Source: VRUE01 sp963707965
GTDB lineage: Bacteria > Actinomycetota > Thermoleophilia > Solirubrobacterales > 70-9
Assembly (NCBI GenBank): GCA_963707965.1
Contig: CAVPRR010000005.1
Span: 143,903-207,902, forward strand
Length of the DNA: 64,000 nucleotides
Reading direction: 5' to 3'
Below are positions 47,938-56,916 of the stretch, one piece after another; within the stretch, counting starts at the first letter, position 1; every line of letters begins with the position of its first letter. The notes beneath the pieces were generated by a model that had not been told where the DNA came from, did no database searches, and saw only the letters and a list, made by a program, of their open reading frames with translations. A program made the position numbers and the translations under genes.

Positions 47938-50040
47938 TCAGCCCGCGGCCGCCGCCAGGCGCTCGCCGGCGCGGAGCAGGTGGAGCTCGCGCAGCTCCCC
48001 CTGGACGTTGCGCCGCTCCTCGGCCGGTGCGCTGCGCCGGGACCAGACACCGTCGGAGCCGAGCTCCCAGGCGTTGGAGTTGTCGGCAAAGCAGCGCTCC
48101 AGCACATCGAGCAGTTCAGCCCGCAGCGCTTCGTCCTCGATCGGGGTGACAAGCTCCACCCGGTGGTCGAGGTTGCGCGGCATCAGGTCGGCCGAGCCAG
48201 TCAGGACCTGGGTCTCGTCTCCCCGCTGGAAGGCGTAGATCCGCGAATGCTCCAGGAACCGTCCGACGACCGAGACGACACGGATGTTCTCGGACACCCC
48301 CGGAATCCCCGGCCGCAGGCAGCAGATTCCACGCACGTTGAGGTCGACGCGCACGCCCGCCCGGGACGCCTCATACAGCGCGTCGATGCACCGCGCGTCG
48401 ACCAGCGCGTTCATCTTCAGCGCGATCCGCGCGGCCTCGCCGGAGCGATGGGCCGCAACCGTGGCCTCGATCTCCTCGAGTATCCGATCGCGCATGGTGG
48501 TCGGCGAGACGACCATCTTCCGGTACTGGGCCGGGCGCCCGTATCCGGTCAGGAAGTTGAACATCTCAGCGACGTCGGCTCCGATCTCAGGGTCCGCGGT
48601 GAACAGGCCAAGGTCGGTGTAGAGCCGGGCCGTCGTCGGGTTGTAGTTGCCGGTGCCGATGTGAACGTACTCGCGCACCTGGTCGCCCTCGCGGCGGGCG
48701 ACGAGGATCGCCTTGACATGCGTCTTCAACCCGGGGATCCCGTAGACGACGTGCACGCCGGCCTCCTCGAGCGCCTTCGCCCAGTGGATGTTGGCCGCCT
48801 CGTCGAAGCGAGCTTTCAGCTCGACCATGCAGACCGCCTGCTTGCCCCGTTCCGAGGCCCGGATGAGGGCTGGGACCAGCGGCGAATCGTCGCTCGTCCT
48901 GTACACGGTCTGCTTGATGGCCAGCACGTCGGGGTCGACCACCGCCTGCTCGACGAAGCGCTCGACCGACGTCGCAAACGAGTCATAGGGGTGGTGGACG
49001 AGGACGTCGCCCTGCCGGATCGCGGCGAACATGTCCAGCGGCTCCTCGTCCTCGGCCTGCAGGCGCGGCTGGGTGACCGGCGTCCACGGCTCGAAGCGCA
49101 GTTCGGCGTGGCCGGGCACATCCGCCACGTCGGTGAGGTCAGCGAGGTCGATGAGACCGTCGACGTCGTAGACCTCACGGTCTTCCAGGCGCAGCGCGTC
49201 GATCAGCTGGCCGCGCAGCTTCGGGTTCATCCCAGCAGCCACCTCCAGCCGGACCACCTCGCCGAAGCGGCGGCGCCGGAGCTCGTCCTGGACCGCCTGC
49301 AGCAGGTCGTCGGCCTCGTCGGAGATGGTGAAGTCGGCGTCCCGCGTGACCCTGAAGTAGCCATGATCGATGACCTCGATGCCGGGAAAGAGTGCGTCGA
49401 GGTTCGCGGCGATCGCCTCCTCGAGAGGGACGAAAACCTCGCCCTCCTCACCAACCCGCAGGAAGCGGCCCAGCAGCTCCTTCGGCACCTTGACCCGGGC
49501 GATGATCTCGGTGCCGCTCTCGGGATCGCGCAGCAGCACTCCGAGGCTGAGCGAGAGATTGGATATGTACGGAAACGGGCGGCCCAGGCCGACCACCAGT
49601 GGGGTCAGCGCCGGGAAGACCTGCTCGTGAAACCGGAGGTCGATTTCGCGGCGCTCCTTCTCGGTCGCCTCCGTGAGCCCGACGATGCGCACCCCGTTCT
49701 CCTCGAGCTCGGGGCGCAGCGTGCCGCTGAAGCAGCTGTGCAGGCGCCCGTCGAGCTCGAGCACCCGTGCCTGGATTACGTCGATCTGCCCGCTCGGGGC
49801 AACGCCGTCGGGGCCGCGAGCGTCGATGCCGGCATCGAGCTGGTCGAACAGACCCGCAACCCTGACCATGAAGAACTCATCCAGGTTGGAGGCGTAGATC
49901 GCACAGAACCTGACCCGCTCCAGCAGCGGCACGTCGGGGTCCTCGGCCAGCTCCAGCACCCGCTGGTTGAAGTCGAGCCAGGACAGCTCGCGGTTGAAGT
50001 AGAGAGCCGGGTCGTCGATCGCGTCATCGTACTCGGGCAC
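47938..50040 (-). CDS. ppk: polyphosphate kinase 1
   Basis: A 700-residue PPK1 that polymerises ATP gamma-phosphate into polyphosphate. It has the N-terminal helical domain (YFNRELSWLDFNQRVLELAEDP), head domain (FPYISNLSLSLGVLLRDP) and the catalytic phospholipase D-like C domains. The phosphorylated His is in EYVHIGTGNYNP (about residue 450), and the second His appears in HSRIYAFQRG. The start is GTG at 50040, 17 bp after the preceding gene. It is downstream of a PHO-box-controlled PHP-glycosyltransferase gene. Confidence 0.94.
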   Translation of the reverse strand: MPEYDDAIDDPALYFNRELSWLDFNQRVLELAEDPDVPLLERVRFCAIYASNLDEFFMVRVAGLFDQLDAGIDARGPDGVAPSGQIDVIQARVLELDGRLHSCFSGTLRPELEENGVRIVGLTEATEKERREIDLRFHEQVFPALTPLVVGLGRPFPYISNLSLSLGVLLRDPESGTEIIARVKVPKELLGRFLRVGEEGEVFVPLEEAIAANLDALFPGIEVIDHGYFRVTRDADFTISDEADDLLQAVQDELRRRRFGEVVRLEVAAGMNPKLRGQLIDALRLEDREVYDVDGLIDLADLTDVADVPGHAELRFEPWTPVTQPRLQAEDEEPLDMFAAIRQGDVLVHHPYDSFATSVERFVEQAVVDPDVLAIKQTVYRTSDDSPLVPALIRASERGKQAVCMVELKARFDEAANIHWAKALEEAGVHVVYGIPGLKTHVKAILVARREGDQVREYVHIGTGNYNPTTARLYTDLGLFTADPEIGADVAEMFNFLTGYGRPAQYRKMVVSPTTMRDRILEEIEATVAAHRSGEAARIALKMNALVDARCIDALYEASRAGVRVDLNVRGICCLRPGIPGVSENIRVVSVVGRFLEHSRIYAFQRGDETQVLTGSADLMPRNLDHRVELVTPIEDEALRAELLDVLERCFADNSNAWELGSDGVWSRRSAPAEERRNVQGELRELHLLRAGERLAAAAG

Positions 50041-50057
50041 CTGCGTAAACCCCGGAC

Positions 50058-52331
50058 TCAGGCGGCCTGGGCCAGGGCCTGCCCGGTGGTGCCGGCAGCG
50101 TCCGCCAGGGCGCGCTCGTAGCCGGCGGCGAGCTGCTCCAGGGCGCGCTCCCAGGAGCGAGCGCGAGCGGCGTGGACCGCCGCTGCGCCGAGCTGGCGAC
50201 GCAGCAGCGGCGCGGCGGCCAGCTGCAGGACGGCGCCGGCGAGATGGTCCGCGTCGGGCCCGCAGAGGATTCCGGTGTGACGGTTCTCGATCAGCGCCGC
50301 GGGCCCACCTTCGGCGACCGCGACGACCGGCAGGCCGCTGGCCCCAGCCTCGAGCACAACCTGCCCGTAGGTCTCTGTGCGAGAGCAGAAGAGAAACATG
50401 TCCGCGCTTGCGTAGGCGCGAGCCAGCTCCTCGCCCTCCAGCCAACCCAGGAAGGTCGCATGTGGGCCGAGGCGCTCGCGCAGCTCCCCCTCCTCGGGCC
50501 CGCCACCCGCGAGCAGCAGGTGCAGGCGCGGGTCCGACGCACGTGCTTTCAGAAAGCTCTCCGCCAGCAGGTCGATTCCCTTCTCGCGGGTCATGCGGCC
50601 CGCGTAGAGGACCTTCAGCTCGCCCGGATAGGCGCCCTCCGCGCGCTTCACGGGATCGAAGCGCGAGGTGTCGACCCCCCGCTCCCAGCGGCTGATGCGG
50701 CCCGCATCGGCGCCCAGGTCGATGAGCGAGCTGTCTGCCGCGGGACTTGGCGAGAGGACCAGCGGAACCGACCCGTAGAAGGCAGCGAGGGCGGCGCGGG
50801 CAGCCGACGCAAGACCGGAATCGCCACTGCGAAGACCGGCGTAGGCAGCCAGCTCGGTGTGGTAACTGGCAACCAGCGGCGTTCCGGAGACCCGGCTGAG
50901 GAGCGTGGCGGCGACGCCCGCCGGCCCCGGCGCGGTGACGTGGAGGAGGTCATAGCGGCCCTCGGCCAGCGTCTCGACCAGGTCCGGCAAACCCGGCACG
51001 CCAAGGGTCAGCCCCTCGTAGAAGGGGACGTCCAACGCGGCGGCTGCCGGCAGCCGCCGGTCCACTCCGGAGTCGGTGCCGATGACGTCCACCTCGAAAC
51101 CGGGTGCGCTCCGCTCGCGAATCTGCTCGATCGTATGCGTAACGCCATGCATCGTTTCGATGCCCTCGGCGATCAGCGCGACTCTGGGGGTCTGACCGAC
51201 GCGCGCGGCGAGCCTGGCCTTCTCGGCGCCGAGGAAGGCCGCGGACGGCGCGTAGGGCACAGCGGGCAGCAGCGCCTCGAAGAGGCCGACCGTCGCGGCG
51301 GCCGCGTCGCCGCGCGCAACCGCCTCCACACCGCTGCCGATCGCCGCACGCAGGCGCCTGTCATGGATACGGCGGGCGCGGCGGTAGAGGTCGGCGTGGG
51401 AGAAGTCCTCCGATTGCAGGTATGCGATCAGCTCCCTCCCGCGCAGCTCGATCCCCATCGACTGAAGCCAGGCCTCGAGCAGCATGCGAGCGTCGTCGGG
51501 ACCGATATCGACAGCGACCTTGCCCTCGCGCGCGGCGCCCTGGCCGACGACGCGCTGTGCGATCTTCAAGACGACGGCGGGATCGAGCACCGCGTCGCCG
51601 CTCACCCGTCCATCGACGGCCAGGACGCGAGTCGCCAGCGCCATCGCGGCGTGCGCCCACTTGGCGGCGCTGCCCTGCTCCCCACCGGCCTCGGCATTGC
51701 CCTCGCGCATGTGGCGCAGAAACTCTTCCGGCGTGGCTGCCGAGGGCACCTCCGTAAAGGTGCGGCCGATGTCCACGCCGGCGTGATCGTCCGAGCCGCC
51801 GATCCCGGTGCCGCCGTGCGTCTCGATGTAGACGACGGCCGGCATGTTCAGCTCCGGCGCCCGAGAGCCGTTGCGGACCTCCCAGACTCCGAACAGCTCC
51901 GCGAGGCGCCGGCGGTGGCACCGCGCCAGCGGCGCACCGACGTTGTAGAACGGGTGTGCGAGCGCGCAGGCGATCTCGTTCTCGTGAAGGTATGTGGCGC
52001 AGGCCTCGATATCGCCGGCGTGCGCCTGCAGCCACTCGTGGTCCCCGGGAGTGATCCCGTAGCAGAGGATGTGAACCGCCTGGGGCTCGCCGGCAAAGCG
52101 GGCGGTCAGCTCCTCGGAGACGAAGCAGTCGGGACGGTCCGCCAGCTCCAGGCAGCCGTCGATCGTGTCGTGGTCGGTGATCGTCACGAAGTCCATCCCG
52201 CGACGCTTGGCCAGCGCGTAGACCTCCTCCGGAGGCGTGGCGCACTCGGGCAGTCCGAGCGATCGCTGAACGCCAAGCCGCGACAGCTGCGAGGCGGTGG
52301 AGTGGCAATGCATGTCTACTCGGGAAATCAT
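50058..52331 (-). CDS. PHP-domain/GT4 glycosyltransferase fusion
   Basis: A 757-residue two-domain protein. The N-terminal PHP phosphoesterase has DMHCHS, ITDHDTIDG, ALAHPFYN and a metal-rich GGSDDHAG motif. The C-terminal part from about residue 400 is a GT4 glycosyltransferase (GVTHTIEQIRERS acceptor side; YAGRMTREKGIDLLAESF; SRTETYGQVVLEAGASGLPVV donor site). It could couple sugar transfer to phosphate release, a sensible response to phosphate starvation. It sits between PHO boxes (52397-52440) and ppk. Confidence 0.88.
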   Translation of the reverse strand: MISRVDMHCHSTASQLSRLGVQRSLGLPECATPPEEVYALAKRRGMDFVTITDHDTIDGCLELADRPDCFVSEELTARFAGEPQAVHILCYGITPGDHEWLQAHAGDIEACATYLHENEIACALAHPFYNVGAPLARCHRRRLAELFGVWEVRNGSRAPELNMPAVVYIETHGGTGIGGSDDHAGVDIGRTFTEVPSAATPEEFLRHMREGNAEAGGEQGSAAKWAHAAMALATRVLAVDGRVSGDAVLDPAVVLKIAQRVVGQGAAREGKVAVDIGPDDARMLLEAWLQSMGIELRGRELIAYLQSEDFSHADLYRRARRIHDRRLRAAIGSGVEAVARGDAAAATVGLFEALLPAVPYAPSAAFLGAEKARLAARVGQTPRVALIAEGIETMHGVTHTIEQIRERSAPGFEVDVIGTDSGVDRRLPAAAALDVPFYEGLTLGVPGLPDLVETLAEGRYDLLHVTAPGPAGVAATLLSRVSGTPLVASYHTELAAYAGLRSGDSGLASAARAALAAFYGSVPLVLSPSPAADSSLIDLGADAGRISRWERGVDTSRFDPVKRAEGAYPGELKVLYAGRMTREKGIDLLAESFLKARASDPRLHLLLAGGGPEEGELRERLGPHATFLGWLEGEELARAYASADMFLFCSRTETYGQVVLEAGASGLPVVAVAEGGPAALIENRHTGILCGPDADHLAGAVLQLAAAPLLRRQLGAAAVHAARARSWERALEQLAAGYERALADAAGTTGQALAQAA

Positions 52332-52396
52332 CGGCGTCTCCCTATGTCTTTGTCAATCAGGTCACCGTCAGGTTCGCCGCTGAGCAGGGAAAACGT

Positions 52397-52440
52397 GTGA
52401 ACCGATTGAGAACGGCCCGTGAATATCCCGTGACCGACAG
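52397..52440. promoter_or_regulatory. PHO-box array upstream of the PHP-glycosyltransferase/ppk genes
   Basis: GTGAA (52397), GAGAA (52408), GTGAA (52419) and GTGAC (52430) begin exactly 11 bp apart; read on the coding strand they are TTCAC-type repeats. This is the layout of PhoP/PhoB binding sites known from Streptomyces. It lies 66 bp before the glycosyltransferase start. Confidence 0.75.
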
Positions 52441-52445
52441 GGGCC

Positions 52446-52865
52446 CTACAGCGCCTGCTCGAGCGCCTTCCAGGTGCCCTTGCCGAGCTCGGCCTGCCAG
52501 AGCTCGCGAAAGCGCCCGAAGAGCAGCTCGCGGCGGGTTCCCAGCAGCGTCGTGAGGGACTCGATGCCATCCGCGCGGGGCAGCATCACATCGCAGTCGT
52601 GGATGTCGCCGAGCACCTCCTGCAGCTCGCGGGCGGCACGGCGCGCCGCCGCGGCCTCTTCGCCGAAGCACCCGCCGGTGATCTCCAGCACGTAGCGCAG
52701 CCGCTTGGCGGCGATCCTCATGTCGTGCTGGGCGCGCGCCGCGGAGGGCTCGAGCGCCTCCTGCGCGAAGGCGCACAGCTCCCCAACCCTGGTCTGAACG
52801 ATCCGGGCGGCGTTCGAGCGCAGCGACTCCCCGGGGTCAAGGCCCCTGACCCGGCGCGCCTTCAT
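52446..52865 (-). CDS. CHAD-domain protein
   Basis: A 139-residue helical CHAD protein. Conserved basic and His residues lie in HDMRIAAKRLRYVLEITG (about residues 47-64) and LGDIHDCDVMLP. CHAD domains bind polyphosphate and occur next to ppk or in polyphosphate granules. Its start overlaps a second CHAD gene upstream by 4 nt. It is about half the usual CHAD length, suggesting the pair works as one unit. Confidence 0.88.
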   Translation of the reverse strand: MKARRVRGLDPGESLRSNAARIVQTRVGELCAFAQEALEPSAARAQHDMRIAAKRLRYVLEITGGCFGEEAAAARRAARELQEVLGDIHDCDVMLPRADGIESLTTLLGTRRELLFGRFRELWQAELGKGTWKALEQAL

Positions 52866-53338
52866 CTCGCAGGCGCCTTGACCAGCGCGCCGAGCCGGCG
52901 CCGCAGCTTCTTCAGCCTCTTGCCGGTGACGAGGGGCGCCAGCTCGTCGTTCGCGCGCCGCTGCTCGTCGCGCAGCTCCGCGATCAGCCCGGCCAGACCC
53001 TCGCGGTCGGCCTCAGGCACCTCCGCGGCGAAACCCTCAAGGAACTCGATCGCGACATCGCGGTCGCGCCGCTCGCCCAGCGCGTCGGCCAGCGCCTTGA
53101 CCCGCTTCAGCGTCTTTGTCCAGCGCTTGGGCGGAAAGCAAGGCTCGAAGACCTCCATCGCAGCTCGCAGGCGCCTGGTCGCGACCCGCATGTCGTGGAC
53201 CCGCTCGATGTCGTCGATGTCGAGCACGCCCGCAGAATGCTCGAAGACCTCGCCCGCCCGCACCTCGATGACCCGTGCGGCCGCACGCGCGAACGGCTCT
53301 TCGCAGTCGAAACCCGGCACCTCTCGCGCCCGCGCCAT
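52862..53338 (-). CDS. CHAD-domain protein
   Basis: A 158-residue CHAD protein with the same signature (VHDMRVATRRLRAAMEVFEP; ALGERRDRDVAIEFLEGF). It overlaps the following CHAD gene by 4 nt. Expected to bind polyphosphate via its basic helices. Together the two genes equal one long double-CHAD protein seen in other genomes. Confidence 0.88.
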   Translation of the reverse strand: MARAREVPGFDCEEPFARAAARVIEVRAGEVFEHSAGVLDIDDIERVHDMRVATRRLRAAMEVFEPCFPPKRWTKTLKRVKALADALGERRDRDVAIEFLEGFAAEVPEADREGLAGLIAELRDEQRRANDELAPLVTGKRLKKLRRRLGALVKAPAR

Positions 53339-53387
53339 AGGCGAAGGCTAAATGACGGGTCCCGCCGCAAGATTCTGACTCAGGACG

Positions 53388-54296
53388 CTACGCGGCGAGG
53401 CGGGCTGGCGATGAGCCGTTGGCGTTGCCGTTGAGCAGGTCCAAGACGACCCCCTCTCGCAGGCCTCCCTTGCCGACCTGGAGCGGCTGCCCCAGCAGGT
53501 CGGAGACCTTCTCCAGCAGCAGCACCCCGGTGAGGAGGATGCGGACCCGTTCGGGGTCGAGCTCGAAGCGCTTCGCCACCTCGGCGGCCGGATCGCTCGC
53601 GAGCACCCGGATCCCCCGCTCCAACGTCTCGTACTCGAGCACCGCCCCGACCAGGCGGCGCAGCGAGGTGGCGCTGCCGCCAACGGCGACAGCCTGCGCC
53701 GGCCGCTCTATCTCGACCCCCGCGAAGATGCCCTCGACACGGTCGCGGACCTTGCGGATCTCCGCCGCCGAGGGTGGGTCGGAGGCGATCAGCTCGTCGG
53801 CCAGGACCCCCGAGCCGACCCGCCAGGAGCGAACCTCCTCCACCCCACCCGGAACCGCGCCGAGGACCACCTCGGTCGAGCCGCCGCCGACATCGACGAC
53901 CGCGACCCTTCCCTCGACGGGGTGACCGAGCGTCTTGGTGGCGCCGATGAAGGAGAGCCGCCCCTCCTCCTCCTCGCTGAGAATCTCAACCGGAACGCCG
54001 GACGCCTCGCCGATCGCTCGCGCGACGTCCTCGCCGTTGGGAGCGTCGCGGACAGCCGCTGTGGCAACCGAGCGAATCGTCTCCGCCCCGAGCTCGCGGG
54101 CGAGGCGAACCTGGGTGGCAACCAGGGCGGCAACCTCTTCGACCTTCTCGGAGAGGATCGCCCCGCCGGAGTCAAGGGCCTTGTTGATGCGCGTGTAGGC
54201 CCGCTGCTCCATCACCTTCCTCAACTGACCATCCATCGGCTCCGCCACGAGCACGCGCGTGGTATTGGAGCCGATATCTATCGCGGCACAGAGCAT
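53388..54296 (-). CDS. Ppx/GppA-family exopolyphosphatase
   Basis: A 302-residue ASKHA-fold phosphatase. Motifs are AIDIGSNTTRVLVAE, the catalytic Glu region RSVATAAVRDAPNGEDV, AVVDVGGGSTEVVLGAV, and the GGSATSL adenosine-type motif. It is the short actinobacterial type, degrading polyphosphate or pppGpp. The start is ATG at 54296, chosen at the conserved LCAAIDIG. It is flanked by CHAD genes and phoU. Confidence 0.9.
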   Translation of the reverse strand: MLCAAIDIGSNTTRVLVAEPMDGQLRKVMEQRAYTRINKALDSGGAILSEKVEEVAALVATQVRLARELGAETIRSVATAAVRDAPNGEDVARAIGEASGVPVEILSEEEEGRLSFIGATKTLGHPVEGRVAVVDVGGGSTEVVLGAVPGGVEEVRSWRVGSGVLADELIASDPPSAAEIRKVRDRVEGIFAGVEIERPAQAVAVGGSATSLRRLVGAVLEYETLERGIRVLASDPAAEVAKRFELDPERVRILLTGVLLLEKVSDLLGQPLQVGKGGLREGVVLDLLNGNANGSSPARLAA

Positions 54297-54333
54297 CCGG
54301 GGGTATCCACCATGTTCCCAAACAGGCCGGATC

Positions 54334-55056
54334 TCAACCACGGGCGGGGCCTGGTCGTGTCCCCGGCCCCTGCTCACTCGGATGCGAGGCGTCCTCGAAC
54401 TCCTTGAAGAGGCCGGTGACGACGAAGGCGACCTGCTCTCCGATGTCGACCGCGTTGTCGCCGATCCGCTCGATCGCCCGCGCCGCCAGCAGCATCGTCA
54501 TCGCCCACTCGCGCCTGTCGGCGTCGTCGCCGATCGCCAGCGCCAGGTGGAAGCACTCGCGGTTGAGGTTGTCGACGACGTCGTCCTGGCGGACCAGGTC
54601 GCGCGCCATCTCCACGTTGCGTTCCTCGAAGGCGCGCTTCGCCTGGCTGGTCAGGGTGCGGGCCTGCTTGCCCATCGTCAGGATCAGCTTCACCATCTCC
54701 GCGTCGGCCGGCGGCTCGTTGCCGGTCAGCGGAATCATCTTGCAGATGTTCACGGACTGGTCGCCCATCCGCTCGACGCTCTTCAGCACGTGCAGCAGCG
54801 CCGCGATCAGCCGCAGGTCGGTGGCGACCGGCGACTGCGTGGCGAGCAGTGCGATCAGGCTCTGGTGCACCTCCAGGTAACGCCCGTCGATGCGGTCGTC
54901 GTCGGCGATCACCAGCTGGGCAAGCTCGACATCCTGGTGCTCGATCGCCTCCAGAGTTCGTCCCAGCGCCCCGCTGACCAGATCGAGGCCGCCGAGGGCG
55001 CTTGCCTCGAGCTGCTCCAGCTCCTCGTGATAGTGGACACGAACCGTTTCCGGCAT
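54334..55056 (-). CDS. phoU: phosphate transport regulator PhoU
   Basis: A 240-residue helical PhoU with two three-helix bundles. The metal motifs EHQDVELAQLVIADDDRIDG and EERNVEMARDLVRQDDVVDN, plus ERMGDQSVNICKM and ERIGDNAVDIGEQV, are intact. It restrains Pst uptake and the Pho signalling pathway. It lies 2 bp after pstB on the same strand. Confidence 0.95.
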   Translation of the reverse strand: MPETVRVHYHEELEQLEASALGGLDLVSGALGRTLEAIEHQDVELAQLVIADDDRIDGRYLEVHQSLIALLATQSPVATDLRLIAALLHVLKSVERMGDQSVNICKMIPLTGNEPPADAEMVKLILTMGKQARTLTSQAKRAFEERNVEMARDLVRQDDVVDNLNRECFHLALAIGDDADRREWAMTMLLAARAIERIGDNAVDIGEQVAFVVTGLFKEFEDASHPSEQGPGTRPGPARG

Positions 55057-55058
55057 CG

Positions 55059-55964
55059 TCAGCCCACTTTCCCGGAGACGTAGTCCTCGGTTCGCCGGTC
55101 GGCCGGATTGGTGAAGATCTTCTCGGTCTCGTCGTACTCGACCAGGCGACCCCAGCGGTTCTGCTCATCGGCGTCCAGCTCGACCATCAGGAAGGCGGTG
55201 CGGTCCGAGACGCGCGCGGCCTGCTGCATGTTGTGGGTGACGATGACGATCGAGAACTCCTTCTTCAACTCGATCATCAGGTCCTCGATCTTGCCGGTCG
55301 AGATCGGGTCGAGCGCCGAGCAGGGCTCGTCCATCAGGATCGTGTCGGGCTGAACCGCGATGCAGCGGGCGATGCAGAGGCGCTGCTGCTGGCCACCGGA
55401 GAGGCCGAAGGCGTTGCTGTCGAGCCGGTCCTTGACCTCCCCCCAGAGGGCGGCGTGGCGCAGGGCCTGCTCCACCTTCTCGTCGAGACCGTCCTTCTGG
55501 CCGAGGATGCGCGGGCCGAAGGCGACGTTGTCGTAGATCGACTTGGGGAAGGGATTCGGTTTCTGGAAGACCATGCCGATCAGCTTGCGGACCTGGACCG
55601 GGTCGACCGTCGACCCGTAGAGATCCTCGCCGTGGTAGAGCAGCTCGCCCTGCACTTCCGCGCCCGGGATCAGGTCGTTCATCCGGTTGAGGCAGCGCAG
55701 CAGCGTGCTCTTGCCGCAGCCGGAGGGGCCGATCAACGCCGTCACGTCGTTGCGATGGATGTCCATCGAGATTCCCTTGACGGCGGAAACCCCGCCGTAG
55801 AGAACCTCTACGCCCTTCAGTTCGAAGACCTTCTCCCGCTTACCGGAGGCGCCATGCTGGAACTCCTGGGGTCGCACCGCGATTCCGGCTCGACCCGCCG
55901 CCGCCTCCCGCGCCTGGCGCCCGGTTTCAGCTCTGCTCTCGTCCTGGGCCATCCACTCGCTCAC
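55059..55964 (-). CDS. pstB: phosphate ABC transporter ATP-binding protein
   Basis: A 301-residue PstB with Walker A (GPSGCGKSTLLRCLNRMND), the PstB-specific FQKPNPFPKSIYDN, ABC signature LSGGQQQRLCIAR and Walker B ILMDEPCSALDP. The first about 45 residues are a hydrophilic extension absent from most PstB. It energises PstCA for high-affinity phosphate import. Confidence 0.95.
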   Translation of the reverse strand: MSEWMAQDESRAETGRQAREAAAGRAGIAVRPQEFQHGASGKREKVFELKGVEVLYGGVSAVKGISMDIHRNDVTALIGPSGCGKSTLLRCLNRMNDLIPGAEVQGELLYHGEDLYGSTVDPVQVRKLIGMVFQKPNPFPKSIYDNVAFGPRILGQKDGLDEKVEQALRHAALWGEVKDRLDSNAFGLSGGQQQRLCIARCIAVQPDTILMDEPCSALDPISTGKIEDLMIELKKEFSIVIVTHNMQQAARVSDRTAFLMVELDADEQNRWGRLVEYDETEKIFTNPADRRTEDYVSGKVG

Positions 55965-55974
55965 AATAGTTCAC

Positions 55975-56916
55975 CTACCACCTCTGCTCGTAACGATTCC
56001 GTAGCCAGATGGCGACCGAGTTCATCGCCAGCAGCACGCCCAGCATCACGATGATGCCCGCCGCGGCAAGCGCCTGGAACTCCTCCTGCGGGCGCGTGGC
56101 GTAGTTATAGATCTGCACCGGCAGCGCCGTGTAGCCACCGCCAAACGGCACCGGACTGAAGGTGACGAAGGCAGCGGCGCCGACCAGCAGCAGGGGCGCC
56201 GCCTCCCCCAGGGCTCGCGAGACCGCGAGGATGATCCCCGTGATGATTCCGGGGACCGAGGCGGGCAGGACCTGCCTGCGAATCGTCTGCCATCTGGTGG
56301 CGCCAAGGGCGAGCGAGCCCTGGCGGATCGAGTCGGGAACTGCGCGTATCGCCTCGCGGGCGGCGATGATCACCATCGGCAGCACCAGCAGCGCCAGCGT
56401 CAGCGACCCGGCGGCGAGAACGAAGCCGAGGTCGAGCGGCCCGCGCACGATGAAACCGAGGCCGAGGATGCCGTAGATGATCGAGGGCACCGCCGCCAGG
56501 TTCTGGATGTTGACCTCGATCAGGCGGTTCCACCAGCGGGTCTTGTCCGCGTACTCCTCCAGGTAGAGGGCGGCGCCGACCCCGATCGGCACGACGAAGA
56601 GGATCACCCCGGCGATCAGCTCCAGCGAGCCGATGATCGCCGGGCGGAAGCCGGCGCTCTCGGGGTGGATGGACGAGGGGCCGTTGGTGAAGAGATCGAG
56701 GCTGAGCGCCGGGGCCCCTTTGGCGAAGGCCTGGACGAGCAACGCAATCAATCCCGCCAAGGCGATCAGGATCGCCAGCAGGAGCAGCGCTGCAAAGATC
56801 ACGTTGCGGATCATGTCGCTGCGCGGCTGGTTGCTCAGCATCGCCCGCGTCGTCGCCCGGGCGCCGGCGACCGCCAGCCGATTGCGCGGCGCCGCCGCGC
56901 CCGGCCCGGCAATCAC
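55975..56916 (-). CDS. pstA: phosphate ABC transporter permease PstA
   Basis: A 313-residue permease with six helices and the PstA loop motif REAIRAVPDSIRQGSLALGATRWQ (EAA loop). The N-terminal about 35 residues are hydrophilic, as in other actinobacterial PstA. It overlaps pstC by 4 nt and is followed by pstB. Confidence 0.93.
   Translation of the reverse strand: MIAGPGAAAPRNRLAVAGARATTRAMLSNQPRSDMIRNVIFAALLLLAILIALAGLIALLVQAFAKGAPALSLDLFTNGPSSIHPESAGFRPAIIGSLELIAGVILFVVPIGVGAALYLEEYADKTRWWNRLIEVNIQNLAAVPSIIYGILGLGFIVRGPLDLGFVLAAGSLTLALLVLPMVIIAAREAIRAVPDSIRQGSLALGATRWQTIRRQVLPASVPGIITGIILAVSRALGEAAPLLLVGAAAFVTFSPVPFGGGYTALPVQIYNYATRPQEEFQALAAAGIIVMLGVLLAMNSVAIWLRNRYEQRW

Noticed and set aside
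47461..50121. Long plus-strand open frame opposite ppk
   Set aside because: Antisense to a complete PPK1 with its catalytic His motifs.
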